Shown: in pieces, positions 41,693-50,188 of the stretch | Position numbering within the stretch: position 1 is the first letter of the stretch | Layout: every line of letters starts with the position of its first letter | The notes under the pieces: generated by a model | Seen by the model: only the letters and a program-made list of their open reading frames with translations | What the model was told of the DNA's origin: nothing | The model's database searches: none | Made by a program: the position numbers and the translations under genes | NCBI RefSeq assembly: GCF_039649665.1 | Contig: NZ_JBDJAW010000046.1 | Span: 1 to 57,754 of the forward strand | Origin: Microbispora sp. ZYX-F-249 | Lineage (GTDB): Bacteria > Actinomycetota > Actinomycetes > Streptosporangiales > Streptosporangiaceae | DNA: 57,754 bases | Direction of reading: 5' to 3'

Positions 41693-44416
41693 GTGCTGTA
41701 CGGGAGGGCGGATGAGCAGGCCGCGATCCGAGCCCTCGTGGACGCGGCGCGCACCGGCCGCAGCGGCGGCCTCGTCCTGCGGGGCGAGAGTGGGATAGGC
41801 AAGTCCGCGCTCCTGTCCTGGGCCGCCGGTTACGCGGAGGAGACCGGGCTCCGGACATTGCGGGTCACGGGTCTCGAGGCCGAGGCCGACCTGGCCTTCG
41901 CCGGTCTGGTGCAGCTCCTGTGGCCGGTCCAGGATCGGATCGGCGTCCTGCCCCGGCCACAGGCCGACGCGCTGCGGGCGGTGCTGGCGCCGCCGCAGGA
42001 CGGGCAGCAGGGCGGACCCGACCGGTTTCTGACTGGGCTGGCCGTGCTGACCCTCCTCGCCGAGGTGGCCGTCGACGGTCCGTTGCTCTGCCTGGTGGAC
42101 GACGCGCACTGGCTGGACCAGGCGAGCGCCGACGCGTTGCGCTTCGCCGCCCGCCGGCTGAACGCCGAAGGGGTGGCCATCCTGTTCGGCGCGAGGGAGG
42201 AGGGCTTCGCGGCCACCGGCCTCCCCGAGCTGCGGCCGTCGCGTCTGTCGCCGCAGGACGCGGCCCTGCTGCTGGCCGACCGGAAACTCGCGCCGAGCAG
42301 CCGTGAGCAGGTGATCGAGGAGTCGGCGGGCAACCCGCTGGCGCTCATCGAGTTCGCCGCGGCGCGGCGGAGCCACCACTTCGCCGCCGGGCCCATGCCC
42401 GTCTCCGATCGGGTGCTCGCCTCGTTCCGGTCGCGGATCGCGCTGCTGCCCGAGAGGACCCGCCTGATGATGCTCACGGCCGCCGCCGAGGGGCGCGGGC
42501 ACCTGCCGACGCTGCTGGGGGCGGCCGGCGCGCTGGATGTGGGGCTGGAGGATCTGGCGGAGGCCGAGCAGGCCGGGCTGGTCGACGTGACCGCCAACGT
42601 CGTGACCTTCCGCCACCCCCTGATCGCCACCGCCGCCTACCACGGTGCGGCGCTGGCACGGCGGATCGCGGTGCACGAGGCGCTGGCGGGCGCGGCCACG
42701 GACGACGACTGCCGGGCCAGGCACCTCGCCGCGGCGACCACGAAGACGGACGAGCGGGTCGCGGAGGTGATCGCCCGCGCGGCCGAGCGCGCCCGTGCCC
42801 GCACCGCCTACGCCGCCGCGGCGGGCCTGTACGAGCAGGCCGCGCGGCTCACCCCGCACCCGCGATCACGAGCCGGGCGGTTGGGTGAGGCGGCGTGGCT
42901 GGCACTGTCCGCCGGGCACCCCAAGCAGGCCGCCGACCTCGTTGACCAGGCCGAGCGTCTGGTCGACGACCCGGGGTCGCTGGCCGGGCTGGCGCCGGTG
43001 CGGGCGGCCGTGGAGTTCGAGGTGGGCGAGCGGCGGCTGGCGGCCCGCGTGCTGGTCGAGCGCTCGGCGCACGCGGACCCGGAGCAGGCCGCGCCGATGC
43101 TGCGCACCAGCGCGGGGTACGGCTGGTTCTACGGCGACCGGGATGCGATCCTCGCCGCGGCGGAACGGCTGCGCGAGCTGGGGTTGCGCGACCCGATGGT
43201 GGCGGGGATGGCGGCTCTCGTACAGGACGACTACGCGTGTGGGCTGCCTCTGCTCACCGAGTTCGTGGCCGGCACGCCACGACCGGCGCCGGACTTCCCG
43301 GCCGGTACGGCCCGGCCGGGCGCCGCGCCGGGTTCCGCCGCGTGGGCGGGGCACCCGGCGGGCGGACTGACGATGGCGTGGGGTGCCTTCTGCGCGATGA
43401 TCATCGGGGACGACACGGCCTCGGCCGAGCTGGCCGAGGCCGAGGTCGGCCGGTGTCGCCGGCATGGGCTCGTCGGCGCGCTGCCACAGGTGCTGCAGGA
43501 CCTGGCGGGCGTGCAGGTGCAGGCCGGACTGCACCGCGATGCCGAGATGTCCGTCGCGGAGGCCGTCCGGCTGGTCCACGACATCGGACTGGAGCAGCGG
43601 GTGCCCCGGCTCAACTCGGTGCTGGCGCGGGTCGCCGCGATCGAGGGCGACGAGGAGCGTTGCGTGCGGTTGGCCAGTCAGGAGCTCGACACCGGGGGCA
43701 TGGCCGGTGTCGCGGCGCTGAGCCTGCTCGATCTCGGGCTGGGCCGTCACGCAGCGGCTCTCGATCGGCTGGAGGCCGCCGTACGCGGTCCGTTGCGGCA
43801 CGCGTCCGGGCTGGTCGCGGCAGGTGCCGACCAGGTGGAGGCGGCCGTACGGCTGGGTGAGCCCGAGCGGGCGGCCGAACCGCTGCGCCGCATCGAGGCA
43901 TGGGCGCGGGCCGGCGGGCAGCGCTGGGCAGAGGCGGTGAGCGCGCGCTGCCGCGCCCTGCTGAGCGACGACGAGACCGACTACCTGCGCGCTCTGACGG
44001 CGCACGAGGGGTCAGGGCGGCCGTTCGAGCGGGCCCGCACCGAGCTGCTGTACGGAGAGTGGCTGCGGCGGGCCAGGCGACGCAGTGACGCACGGGTGCC
44101 GCTGCGCTCGGCGCTGGCCGTCTTCGAGCGCCTGCGCGCCGCGCCGTGGGTCCAGCGGGCACGGGCCGAGCTGCACGCGACCGGCGAGGTCCTCCTGCCG
44201 GCGGAACCCACGGCCGTCGATCCGGTGGAGCGGCTCACCGCGCAGGAGCTTCAGGTGGTCCGGCTGGCGGCGGACGGCGGCACCAGCAGGGAGATCGCGG
44301 CACAACTGTTCCTGAGCCCGCGGACCGTCGAGCACCATCTGTACCGCGCCTTCCGGAAGCTCGGCATCCGCTCCCGCCGCGAACTCGCCCGGCTCGGCCT
44401 CTCCAGTCGGCGCTGA
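41693..44416 (+). CDS. Large ATP-binding LuxR-family regulator (LAL)
   Basis: A 907-residue regulator. The N-terminal AAA-type ATPase has Walker A GESGIGKSALLSWAAGYAEE (about 27-34) and a Walker B-like LLCLVDDAHWLDQ. A long helical TPR-like middle follows, and a C-terminal LuxR HTH: LTAQELQVVRLAADGGTSREIAAQLF, then SPRTVEHHLYRAFRKLG. The GTG at 41693 (VLYGRADEQ) is the natural start, as in other LALs that begin with the LxGR motif, and GGGGG precedes it. It is divergent from the OYE-MFS operon with a 132-bp gap, and is likely its activator. Confidence 0.92.
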   Translation: MLYGRADEQAAIRALVDAARTGRSGGLVLRGESGIGKSALLSWAAGYAEETGLRTLRVTGLEAEADLAFAGLVQLLWPVQDRIGVLPRPQADALRAVLAPPQDGQQGGPDRFLTGLAVLTLLAEVAVDGPLLCLVDDAHWLDQASADALRFAARRLNAEGVAILFGAREEGFAATGLPELRPSRLSPQDAALLLADRKLAPSSREQVIEESAGNPLALIEFAAARRSHHFAAGPMPVSDRVLASFRSRIALLPERTRLMMLTAAAEGRGHLPTLLGAAGALDVGLEDLAEAEQAGLVDVTANVVTFRHPLIATAAYHGAALARRIAVHEALAGAATDDDCRARHLAAATTKTDERVAEVIARAAERARARTAYAAAAGLYEQAARLTPHPRSRAGRLGEAAWLALSAGHPKQAADLVDQAERLVDDPGSLAGLAPVRAAVEFEVGERRLAARVLVERSAHADPEQAAPMLRTSAGYGWFYGDRDAILAAAERLRELGLRDPMVAGMAALVQDDYACGLPLLTEFVAGTPRPAPDFPAGTARPGAAPGSAAWAGHPAGGLTMAWGAFCAMIIGDDTASAELAEAEVGRCRRHGLVGALPQVLQDLAGVQVQAGLHRDAEMSVAEAVRLVHDIGLEQRVPRLNSVLARVAAIEGDEERCVRLASQELDTGGMAGVAALSLLDLGLGRHAAALDRLEAAVRGPLRHASGLVAAGADQVEAAVRLGEPERAAEPLRRIEAWARAGGQRWAEAVSARCRALLSDDETDYLRALTAHEGSGRPFERARTELLYGEWLRRARRRSDARVPLRSALAVFERLRAAPWVQRARAELHATGEVLLPAEPTAVDPVERLTAQELQVVRLAADGGTSREIAAQLFLSPRTVEHHLYRAFRKLGIRSRRELARLGLSSRR

Positions 44417-44429
44417 CCGCGGAACAGGG

Positions 44430-44876
44430 TCAGGTGGTGCTGGCCGGAGCCTGCCGCCAGGCCCGCTGGTCACGCGTGACCTGCCGGAGCATCTCCATGA
44501 ACGCGGCGTAGCGCTCGGCGCCGAGGGTCCGTTCATGCCGTTCCTCGATGGCGGCGAGGATGGCGCGAGCTTTGGTGATCTCGTCGATGCCGTGCTCGGT
44601 GGGGACGATGAGCTTGGCCCGGCGATCGGCGGGATCGGGTTCGCGGGTGACGTAGCCGAGCCTGACGAGCTCGTCGAGGATCGTGCCGATGATCTGCTTG
44701 TGCTGACCCGACCGCGCCGCGAGGTCCGTCGCGCGAACGCCCTCCGGATCGAGGAACGCCAGAACCGTCCCGTGCCGCGGGCGCACGTCGGGGTGCCCCT
44801 GCTCGGCGAGCGTCTCGAACAGCTCCTCCTGCAGGGCACGTATCAACTGGCCGGCCAGCACACCGATGTCCCCCAC
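44430..44876 (-). CDS. MarR-family transcriptional regulator
   Basis: A 148-residue winged-helix protein: VRPRHGTVLAFLDPEGVRATDLAARSGQHKQIIGTILDELVRLGYVTREPDPADRRAKLIVPTEHG, including the DxRxK wing. It is divergent from the VOC/DUF1801 genes, with the inverted repeat 44898-44926 in between, so it probably represses both sides. It ends 13 bp from the convergent LAL gene. Confidence 0.92.
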   Translation of the reverse strand: MGDIGVLAGQLIRALQEELFETLAEQGHPDVRPRHGTVLAFLDPEGVRATDLAARSGQHKQIIGTILDELVRLGYVTREPDPADRRAKLIVPTEHGIDEITKARAILAAIEERHERTLGAERYAAFMEMLRQVTRDQRAWRQAPASTT

Positions 44877-44897
44877 GGTCCACCGTCTTTCATTTAG

Positions 44898-44926
44898 TCA
44901 CGATCATTGACTGTCAACAATCGTGA
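44898..44926. promoter_or_regulatory. MarR operator
   Basis: TCACGATCATTGAC and GTCAACAATCGTGA are 14-bp arms around one central T, matching at 12 of 14 positions. The site is AT-richer than its surroundings and lies between the MarR gene and the VOC gene. Confidence 0.8.
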
Positions 44927-44977
44927 TTATAGTATGGACTCCGGAACACGGCACACCCCCATCCCCCTGGAGTGCTC

Positions 44978-45370
44978 ATGCTGTTCGTCAACCTGCCGGT
45001 CAAGGACCTCGCCGCCTCCCGGCGGTTCTTCACCGCACTCGGATTCGCCTTCAACGACCAGTTCGCCGACGAGAAGATGGAGGCGATGATCATCGGTCCG
45101 GAGACCTTCGCGATGCTGCTGACCGAGGAATACTTCGCGACCTACACCGACAAGAAGATCGCCGACACCGGTGAGGTGACGGAGGCCATCTTCGCCCTCG
45201 GCGTGGAGAGCCGCCGGCGTGTCGACGAGCTCGCCGAGGCCGCCGCGGCCAACGGCGGCGCTCTGTCCGGCGAGACGAAGGACTTCGGCTTCGTCTACAC
45301 CCGGGCGTTCACCGACCCCGACGGCCACCTCTGGGAGGCCACCCACATGAACTTCGCCGCGACGCAGTGA
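44978..45370 (+). CDS. VOC-superfamily protein
   Basis: A 130-residue glyoxalase-like protein (MLFVNLPVKDLAASRRFFTALGFAFNDQFADEKMEAMIIG...FVYTRAFTDPDGHLWEATHMN). This subgroup, with the DGHLWE motif, is often listed as glyoxalase/bleomycin-resistance-like or lactoylglutathione lyase-like; the substrate is unknown. ATG 44978 has GGAG 5 nt upstream. It is the first gene after the MarR operator, and the DUF1801 gene follows after 13 bp. Confidence 0.9.
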   Translation: MLFVNLPVKDLAASRRFFTALGFAFNDQFADEKMEAMIIGPETFAMLLTEEYFATYTDKKIADTGEVTEAIFALGVESRRRVDELAEAAAANGGALSGETKDFGFVYTRAFTDPDGHLWEATHMNFAATQ

Positions 45371-45383
45371 GGGAGCCGCGACC

Positions 45384-45734
45384 ATGACCACCAACGAGAT
45401 CGACGCCTACGTCGAGACGAAGCTCGACCCGAAGTACCGCGAGATCGTGGCGGCCCTGCGCCGGCTTGTCGCCGAAGAGGCCCCCGCGGCCGTCGAATGC
45501 CTCACGTACGGCTCGCCCGCCTGGCGAGGCGACAAGATCCTCGCCGTCATCAGCCAGAGCAAGACCCACCTCACCTTCGCCTTCGAGCGGGGCGCCGAGA
45601 TGACCGACCCGCACGGCCTCCTCGAAGGGGTCGGCAAGAAGACCCGCCACGTCAAGATCAAGACGATGGACGGGATGAACGAGGCCGCGCTGCGCGACTA
45701 CATCGGCCAGGCCGTACGCCTCGACGCGAGCTGA
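45384..45734 (+). CDS. DUF1801 (YdhG-like) protein
   Basis: A 116-residue alpha/beta protein: EIDAYVETKLDPKYREIVAALRRLVAEEAPAAVECLTYGSPAWRGDKILAVIS, followed by THLTFAFERGAEM and GKKTRHVKIKTMD. This is the pattern of the DUF1801 family, which shares the YdhG/frataxin-like fold. The biochemical role is unknown. It is probably in one operon with the VOC gene under MarR control. Confidence 0.88.
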   Translation: MTTNEIDAYVETKLDPKYREIVAALRRLVAEEAPAAVECLTYGSPAWRGDKILAVISQSKTHLTFAFERGAEMTDPHGLLEGVGKKTRHVKIKTMDGMNEAALRDYIGQAVRLDAS

Positions 45735-45763
45735 AGCCGTTCTCCTTGACCGTGGAAGCCTTC

Positions 45764-45799
45764 GACGGGCCCGTCTTCGTCCAGCCGCCGGGGCCCGTC
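45764..45799. terminator. Possible bidirectional terminator
   Basis: GACGGGCCC (45764-45772) and GGGCCCGTC (45791-45799) form a 9-bp stem with an 18-nt loop between two convergent genes. It touches the stop codon of the peptidase gene and has no U-tract. Confidence 0.35.
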
Positions 45800-46922
45800 A
45801 GAGGAGCGAGCCGAGCTTGGGGTCGTACTCCCAGTGCCAGGGCTCGAACGGGCTGCTGTAAGCCCAGTCGGGGTGGAACCAGCCGAACCGCTTGCCGTTG
45901 GCCTCCAGCCAGTTGAACTGCGCCGAACGGAAGTTCTGCACGCCGCCGCACAGGTCGACGGCGAGCCCCAGCCCGTGATTGCTCTTGCCGGGAGTGGCCG
46001 CGAAACCGGGCCGCCGGTAGTAGACCGACTGCTGCTCGCTGAGGCTGCGATAGCTGTCGGAGATGCACATCGAGGTGCCGAACCGCTTCTTGTAGGCGAT
46101 GTTGAGATCGGCGAAGGCGATCGCCGCGTCCGCCCGCAGCGTCTCTCCGTTCTGCGGCAGCGGGCACAGGATGTTCTTGGGCAGCAGGCCGTTCGGGTAC
46201 TGCTCCGCCTGGGTGATCCTGGTGGGGTCGCATCCCCCCGCCCCCTGCGTCCCGTCGCCGATCTTCACACCGAGCTTGATCAGTGCTTTGGTCAGCGATC
46301 GCACCAGGGTGGACGAGCGCTTGCGCAGAGCGGCCACCTGGGCGCTCAGCTGCGCCTCCTGCAGGAGGCTCGCCGCCCGGAGCTCCTGGGCCTCCTGCGC
46401 GAGCTGCTGCTGCCGCTCCAGCAACTTGATCGCGTCGCCGAGCACGTTGTTGCGCCCGGCGACCAGGTGATCGAGGTCGGCGATCCTCCGAAGGGTGTCC
46501 GTGCCGTTTCCCACCCGGAAGAACGGGCTGAGCCCGTCGACGGACGGGTCCTGATACAGCGACGACGCCAGGTCGGACAGCGGCTTGCGCATCTTGTTGA
46601 GCTCCGCCGTGGCCTGCTGGAGGCTCTCGAGCTTCGTCACCAGCTGTTTCTCCACGGCGCCGAACTTCTTCTGGCGCGCCACCAGGGCCCTGTTCGCGTC
46701 CTCGATGGACTTGTACGCCTTCTGGGCCTCACGCCGCAGCTCGGTCAGCGAGGTGGGCTCCTTGCCGAGCTCGCCGGCCCAGGCGGTCGCGGTCGTCGAT
46801 TCCGGCGCGGTGGTCGTGGCGCCTGCCGAGGCGGCCTCGGCCATGCCGTACGGCGCGCAGACGGCCAGCGAAGTCATCGCCGTGACGACCGCGATCAGCC
46901 TGGCTGATCGAGGAGATGACAC
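45798..46922 (-). CDS. Secreted coiled-coil D,D-carboxypeptidase (VanY/M15B-like)
   Basis: A 374-residue exported protein. It has a signal peptide (RLIAVVTAMTSLAVCAPYGMAEA), then about 150 residues of heptad coiled coil (about 57-215). The C-terminal M15B peptidase domain has zinc ligands in SNHGLGLAVDLC (His, Asp) and EPWHWEY (His), plus SDSYRSLSEQQ. These enzymes cut D-Ala-D-Ala or other peptidoglycan peptides. The long coiled coil before a cell-wall hydrolase domain recalls regulated hydrolases such as RipC/PcsB that are switched on by FtsEX, although those carry NlpC/P60 or CHAP domains. GTG start with a G-rich ribosome-binding site. Confidence 0.88.
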   Translation of the reverse strand: MSSPRSARLIAVVTAMTSLAVCAPYGMAEAASAGATTTAPESTTATAWAGELGKEPTSLTELRREAQKAYKSIEDANRALVARQKKFGAVEKQLVTKLESLQQATAELNKMRKPLSDLASSLYQDPSVDGLSPFFRVGNGTDTLRRIADLDHLVAGRNNVLGDAIKLLERQQQLAQEAQELRAASLLQEAQLSAQVAALRKRSSTLVRSLTKALIKLGVKIGDGTQGAGGCDPTRITQAEQYPNGLLPKNILCPLPQNGETLRADAAIAFADLNIAYKKRFGTSMCISDSYRSLSEQQSVYYRRPGFAATPGKSNHGLGLAVDLCGGVQNFRSAQFNWLEANGKRFGWFHPDWAYSSPFEPWHWEYDPKLGSLL

Positions 46923-47051
46923 GATCGACTCCCCCGTTTGCGAACTCGTGACCTGGGTCAGGGACGCACGTTACTACAGCGCCCTGTGTGTCCGAGCCCC
47001 GGTTCGCACAAGCGCTATCGACCGGTCACGTCGCATTTGCGCGTTTCCAGC

Positions 47052-47627
47052 TCATCGCCCGCCTTCGGAATGAGCCTCCTGCTCCCGGCAGAGCTCCCAC
47101 AGCCATGTGTCCCGCCACTCGGGCGCGCACCTGAAGGTCGTCTCCTCGCGAGATTCCGGCTTCGCCTCCGCCGGACGCCGCACCGCCGGGGCAGCCCTGG
47201 GGACGACCTCACGGATGGGCCGGACGATCGGAAGGATCCGTACGAACCCCTCGTAAAGACGCGCCGGCCCAGTCGGCTCGGGCACCGGAGTCGGATCCAG
47301 CAAGGGCTCGCGGACCGCCCCCGCCATCGGGACCACGGCGATTCTTCGGGCCTCCGCAGTGTCCCCGGCGGGCGGCACACTCGGCCCCACGCCACGCGCC
47401 CGGCCTTCCACGATCGCGGCGGGCGCTCCGGCACTCCCTTCACGCGCCGTCCCGGCCGGTTCCGTCCCTATGGTCGCACCCGGCGCGAAATCGCCCCGGG
47501 CGCGTTCCCCGTAGCCGGTGAAGTCGGCCATGAGCATGCCCGAGGCCAGGAACGCCGGCACGAGCAACGCCACGACGAGCACCACCGATCGCAGCCCACG
47601 CGCGGCTCCACGTCGCGTTACGGTCAC
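47052..47627 (-). CDS. Secreted or membrane-anchored protein of unknown function
   Basis: A 191-residue protein with one N-terminal hydrophobic segment (GLRSVVLVVALLVPAFLASGML). The rest is a Pro/Ala/Arg-rich region of low complexity, ending in a short conserved-looking tail with two Cys (TTFRCAPEWRDTWLWELCREQEA). I do not recognise it. GTG start. It lies between the peptidase gene (same strand, 129-bp gap) and tRNA-Arg. Confidence 0.6.
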   Translation of the reverse strand: MTVTRRGAARGLRSVVLVVALLVPAFLASGMLMADFTGYGERARGDFAPGATIGTEPAGTAREGSAGAPAAIVEGRARGVGPSVPPAGDTAEARRIAVVPMAGAVREPLLDPTPVPEPTGPARLYEGFVRILPIVRPIREVVPRAAPAVRRPAEAKPESREETTFRCAPEWRDTWLWELCREQEAHSEGGR

Positions 47628-47785
47628 GGCCAGCGACGGTAACCGCCCCGCCTACTCCGCCGTACGGCGACTTGCCATGCCTTTACCGCAGGTCAGCCCG
47701 CCGGTGACCGGGGAACTCGAAACGACACCCCCGGTGGAGGCGCGAGCGGGCCCAACCTTTCGCTAGGCTTACTGATGCACATCAT

Positions 47786-47858
47786 GCCTCCGTAGCTCAG
47801 GGGATAGAGCACCGCTCTCCTAAAGCGGGTGCCGCAGGTTCGAATCCTGCCGGGGGCA
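47786..47858 (+). tRNA. tRNA-Arg (anticodon CCT)
   Basis: Cloverleaf: acceptor GCCTCCG/CGGGGGC, D stem GCTC/GAGC, anticodon stem CCGCT/AGCGG around CTCCTAA (anticodon CCT), T stem GCAGG/CCTGC with TTCGAAT, discriminator A. No CCA is encoded. It reads AGG codons. Its 3' end is the insertion point of the mobile element to the right. Confidence 0.96.
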
Positions 47859-47860
47859 CC
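47825..47860 (+). other. Probable attL (tRNA 3' half)
   Basis: The tRNA-Arg 3' part (anticodon 3' arm to acceptor end) is the expected crossover region of a tyrosine integrase that keeps the tRNA intact. No second copy of the T-arm/acceptor sequence (for example GGTTCGAATCCTGCC) occurs further right in the window, so attR is outside. The exact core length cannot be fixed without attR. Confidence 0.55.
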
Positions 47861-48046
47861 TAGTTGACCTTGTTGTATGCCGTCCGACCTGGAGGTTCTC
47901 TCCGGGTGCGGCTTCCGCCCGTGTGCAGCCGTAGGCCACCGCGAGCAGCCCTGAATCACCGTTCACGGAATATGCACGGGATGATCTTTGGGCTGTTCGG
48001 CCAGGTCAACGCAGACAGTGGTGGCGTTCTCCGGTCAGGTCTCGCA

Positions 48047-48568
48047 TCAGTCGTCAGCGGCCACGAGCAGCGAGAGGACGCCGGCCGTGCGGTCGATGAG
48101 GATCAGTTCGTGGAAGTCGGTATGGACTCCGCCCCAGTCATGGAAGGCTTCGTGGCCGAGGTCTTCAAGCTGATATCGGCTCGTCGCCGCCGTGAGCAAT
48201 GAGTAGACCTCTTGTTCCAGGAGGGCGGTCAGGGCAGGGGGAAGCACCCCGAACTGTTCGGCCCAGCCGCGAAGGAGTTCGTTCGCGTGCTCCTCATTGA
48301 TCTGGACATATCGGGCTGGGGTGATGTGCTGCAGCCAGTAGGGCCCATGCCGCAGTCCTTCGGCCTCTATGCCTCCCCCTGCGTAGTCGTCGCGAAAGGC
48401 CACATGGCCGGTTAACGCCGTCAACAACCAGTCGTCGCCGGGATCAGAGCGAGGCAGATCAAACCGCTTGACGTCGACCCATCGGAACGCATGCCCGGTT
48501 GGGGAGTCGAAGTGGAAGTCACGAAAGTTGATGAAGGTCTGATCCCGGTAGGCGAGGGTTTCCGACAC
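48047..48568 (-). CDS. AICE cargo protein of unknown function
   Basis: A 173-residue soluble acidic protein (MSETLAYRDQTFINFRDFHFDSPTGHAFRWVDVKRFDLPRS...). It has many aromatic residues and no motif I know; the C terminus reads HTDFHELILIDRTAGVLSLLVAADD. It sits alone between the attachment site and the integrase gene, a place where AICEs carry accessory genes, and its base composition is slightly lower in GC than the chromosome. ATG start. Confidence 0.65.
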   Translation of the reverse strand: MSETLAYRDQTFINFRDFHFDSPTGHAFRWVDVKRFDLPRSDPGDDWLLTALTGHVAFRDDYAGGGIEAEGLRHGPYWLQHITPARYVQINEEHANELLRGWAEQFGVLPPALTALLEQEVYSLLTAATSRYQLEDLGHEAFHDWGGVHTDFHELILIDRTAGVLSLLVAADD

Positions 48569-48581
48569 CTCTCAACGATAA

Positions 48582-48610
48582 AAGCGGCCGGGGCAACGAC
48601 CCGACCGCTT
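48582..48610 (-). terminator. Terminator after the integrase gene
   Basis: AAGCGGCCGGG (48582-48592) pairs with CCCGACCGCTT (48600-48610), one G-U, loop of 7. On the minus strand it follows the int stop by 25 bp and ends in CTTTTATC, so it closes the long AICE operon before the cargo gene. Confidence 0.8.
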
Positions 48611-48635
48611 GTCTTGAGACCAGTAGGGCGGAACC

Positions 48636-50000
48636 TTACAGCTCCAGGGCTTTAGTGATCTGCCCGTTGGCGCGAGCCCGTTGCCCCTCGATGCACTTCG
48701 CATAGACGCGTAGGAGCACGTCAACGCCGTGCCCTGCACGCTGGGCGACCTCAGTTGGCGGGACGCCCGCGTTGAGCCACAAGGAGACCGCCGCATGCCG
48801 GAGGTCGTATGGGCGAGCCGCCAACGGCGACGCGACCTGTTCAACGGTGAAGGCCAGCCGCCGAGCCTCCTGCCAGACGGCGGAGTACGCCGACGAGGAG
48901 AACGGCCGACCCTTGCTCGTTCGGAAGAGCCTGCCGTCCTTCGCTGTGCCGTACGTCTCGATGTGCTCGCGAAGGATCGCGACGAGGACCTGAGGGATCG
49001 GAATTTCGCGGGTGTCGTCCTTGGCCCGGTGTTTTAGGCCGCGTTCATCGTGGGTCTCCCCCGAGTTCGTCCACCGCTTGTTCGCCTGTGGCCGCGCCTT
49101 CTCCAGCGTGATCAGGCCCCACCCCTCGGCGGGGAGATCGCAGTTCTGTTGGCACAGCCCCGAAGCCTCCTCCGGGCGGAGGGCGGCGTAGTACACGCAG
49201 GCGAACATGGCCATCATCCGAGGGCCGCGCGTACGGCCCACCTGGGTCACCGCGTCCAGCAACGCCCGCGCTTGAGCCGGATTTACCACCGTTCGAGGGT
49301 CGACGGCCCCGGCGGCTTTCGGAGGTTTCCACTTCACCGCATGCAGCGGGTTTGCGGGCAGCTTCTTGAGCTCCACCGCGGATTCCATCATGTGATGGAG
49401 CACGGCCCGCTTGCGCCGTACGGTATTGGCCGCCGCCGGCTCGCCGTCGAAGCGGAGGGCGATGGCGTCGAGGGCCGAGCGGATCACGGCCGGCTCCATC
49501 AGGTCAACGAGGGGCAAAGACGCCGCTTCCAGCCAGGCGAGCGCCGCCTTGTGTTCCGGCCGCAGCTCTCCACGCCGCTTGTCCGGCAGGAAGGCGTACT
49601 CCCGCAGCACCGCGCGGAGGTCCTCGTCCTCCGGCCTGCCCTTCAGATCCTTGACGAGAGCGGGGACGAGAGACAGCAGGGCGTACGTCATCGTCTCGCG
49701 AGTCCGGGCCGCCGAGTGGACCCAGCGGGCCGCCATGTATGACCGAGCGAAGTCGAAGAATGTCGGCCCGGTATCGGCTGGCTTGGCCATCGACTCGGGA
49801 AGCCCCGTACTCAGGTCGAAAGCCTCGCCCCGCTTGGCCGCCTGCCGCAGATCGGACACAAAGTTCTCGGCGAGTGCCTTCGTACGGAAGGTCTTGGACT
49901 TCTCCTTGGGGCCGACCTTCCACCGCGTAACGTACGAAGGCGTCTTGCTGGAGGCGTTGCGACGGATGTCCCAGAACTTCACGTCATAACTGGTGCTCAC
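48636..50000 (-). CDS. int: Tyrosine recombinase (AICE integrase)
   Basis: A 454-residue integrase. It has an N-terminal DNA-binding part (VSTSYDVKFWDIRRN...RWKVGPKEKSKTFRTKALAENF), a core-binding SAM-like domain in the middle, and a C-terminal catalytic domain with Arg in YYAALRPEEASGLCQ, His-x-x-Arg as PYDLRHAAVSLWLN, RAGHGVDVLLRVYAKC (His and the Tyr nucleophile). It recombines attP with the tRNA-Arg site. GTG 50000 has GGAGG 5 nt upstream and overlaps the xis stop (GTGA). It lies about 780 bp from the tRNA, with one cargo gene between. Confidence 0.95.
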   Translation of the reverse strand: MSTSYDVKFWDIRRNASSKTPSYVTRWKVGPKEKSKTFRTKALAENFVSDLRQAAKRGEAFDLSTGLPESMAKPADTGPTFFDFARSYMAARWVHSAARTRETMTYALLSLVPALVKDLKGRPEDEDLRAVLREYAFLPDKRRGELRPEHKAALAWLEAASLPLVDLMEPAVIRSALDAIALRFDGEPAAANTVRRKRAVLHHMMESAVELKKLPANPLHAVKWKPPKAAGAVDPRTVVNPAQARALLDAVTQVGRTRGPRMMAMFACVYYAALRPEEASGLCQQNCDLPAEGWGLITLEKARPQANKRWTNSGETHDERGLKHRAKDDTREIPIPQVLVAILREHIETYGTAKDGRLFRTSKGRPFSSSAYSAVWQEARRLAFTVEQVASPLAARPYDLRHAAVSLWLNAGVPPTEVAQRAGHGVDVLLRVYAKCIEGQRARANGQITKALEL

Positions 50001-50188
50001 GCGGCCTCCTGAAGTGAGGCCAGCCAGGCTGTGAGGTCGCTGCGCCAGACGCGGAGTTCGCCGTTGGGAAGCTTGATGCACTTGGGCGCGTGACCGAGTT
50101 CGCGCCAGCGGTAGAAGGTCCGGCGGGAGACGCCGCCCAGCTCGGCGAGGACCTCGGGCACCGTCAAGAGTTCGTCGCGCCGGGTCAT
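49997..50188 (-). CDS. xis: Excisionase (MerR/AlpA-like HTH)
   Basis: A 63-residue DNA-binding protein (MTRRDELLTVPEVLAELG, then SRRTFYRWRELGHAPKCI and GELRVWRSDLTAWLASL), the helix-turn-helix_17 excisionase pattern. It directs the integrase toward excision. Its ATG overlaps the rep stop (ATGA) and its stop overlaps the int start (GTGA), so rep, xis and int are translationally coupled. Confidence 0.9.
   Translation of the reverse strand: MTRRDELLTVPEVLAELGGVSRRTFYRWRELGHAPKCIKLPNGELRVWRSDLTAWLASLQEAA

Noticed and set aside
46923..47051. Possible c-di-AMP riboswitch before the cell-wall peptidase gene
   Set aside because: Such riboswitches often precede wall hydrolase genes in actinobacteria, but I could not match the conserved core, and the gap is short.
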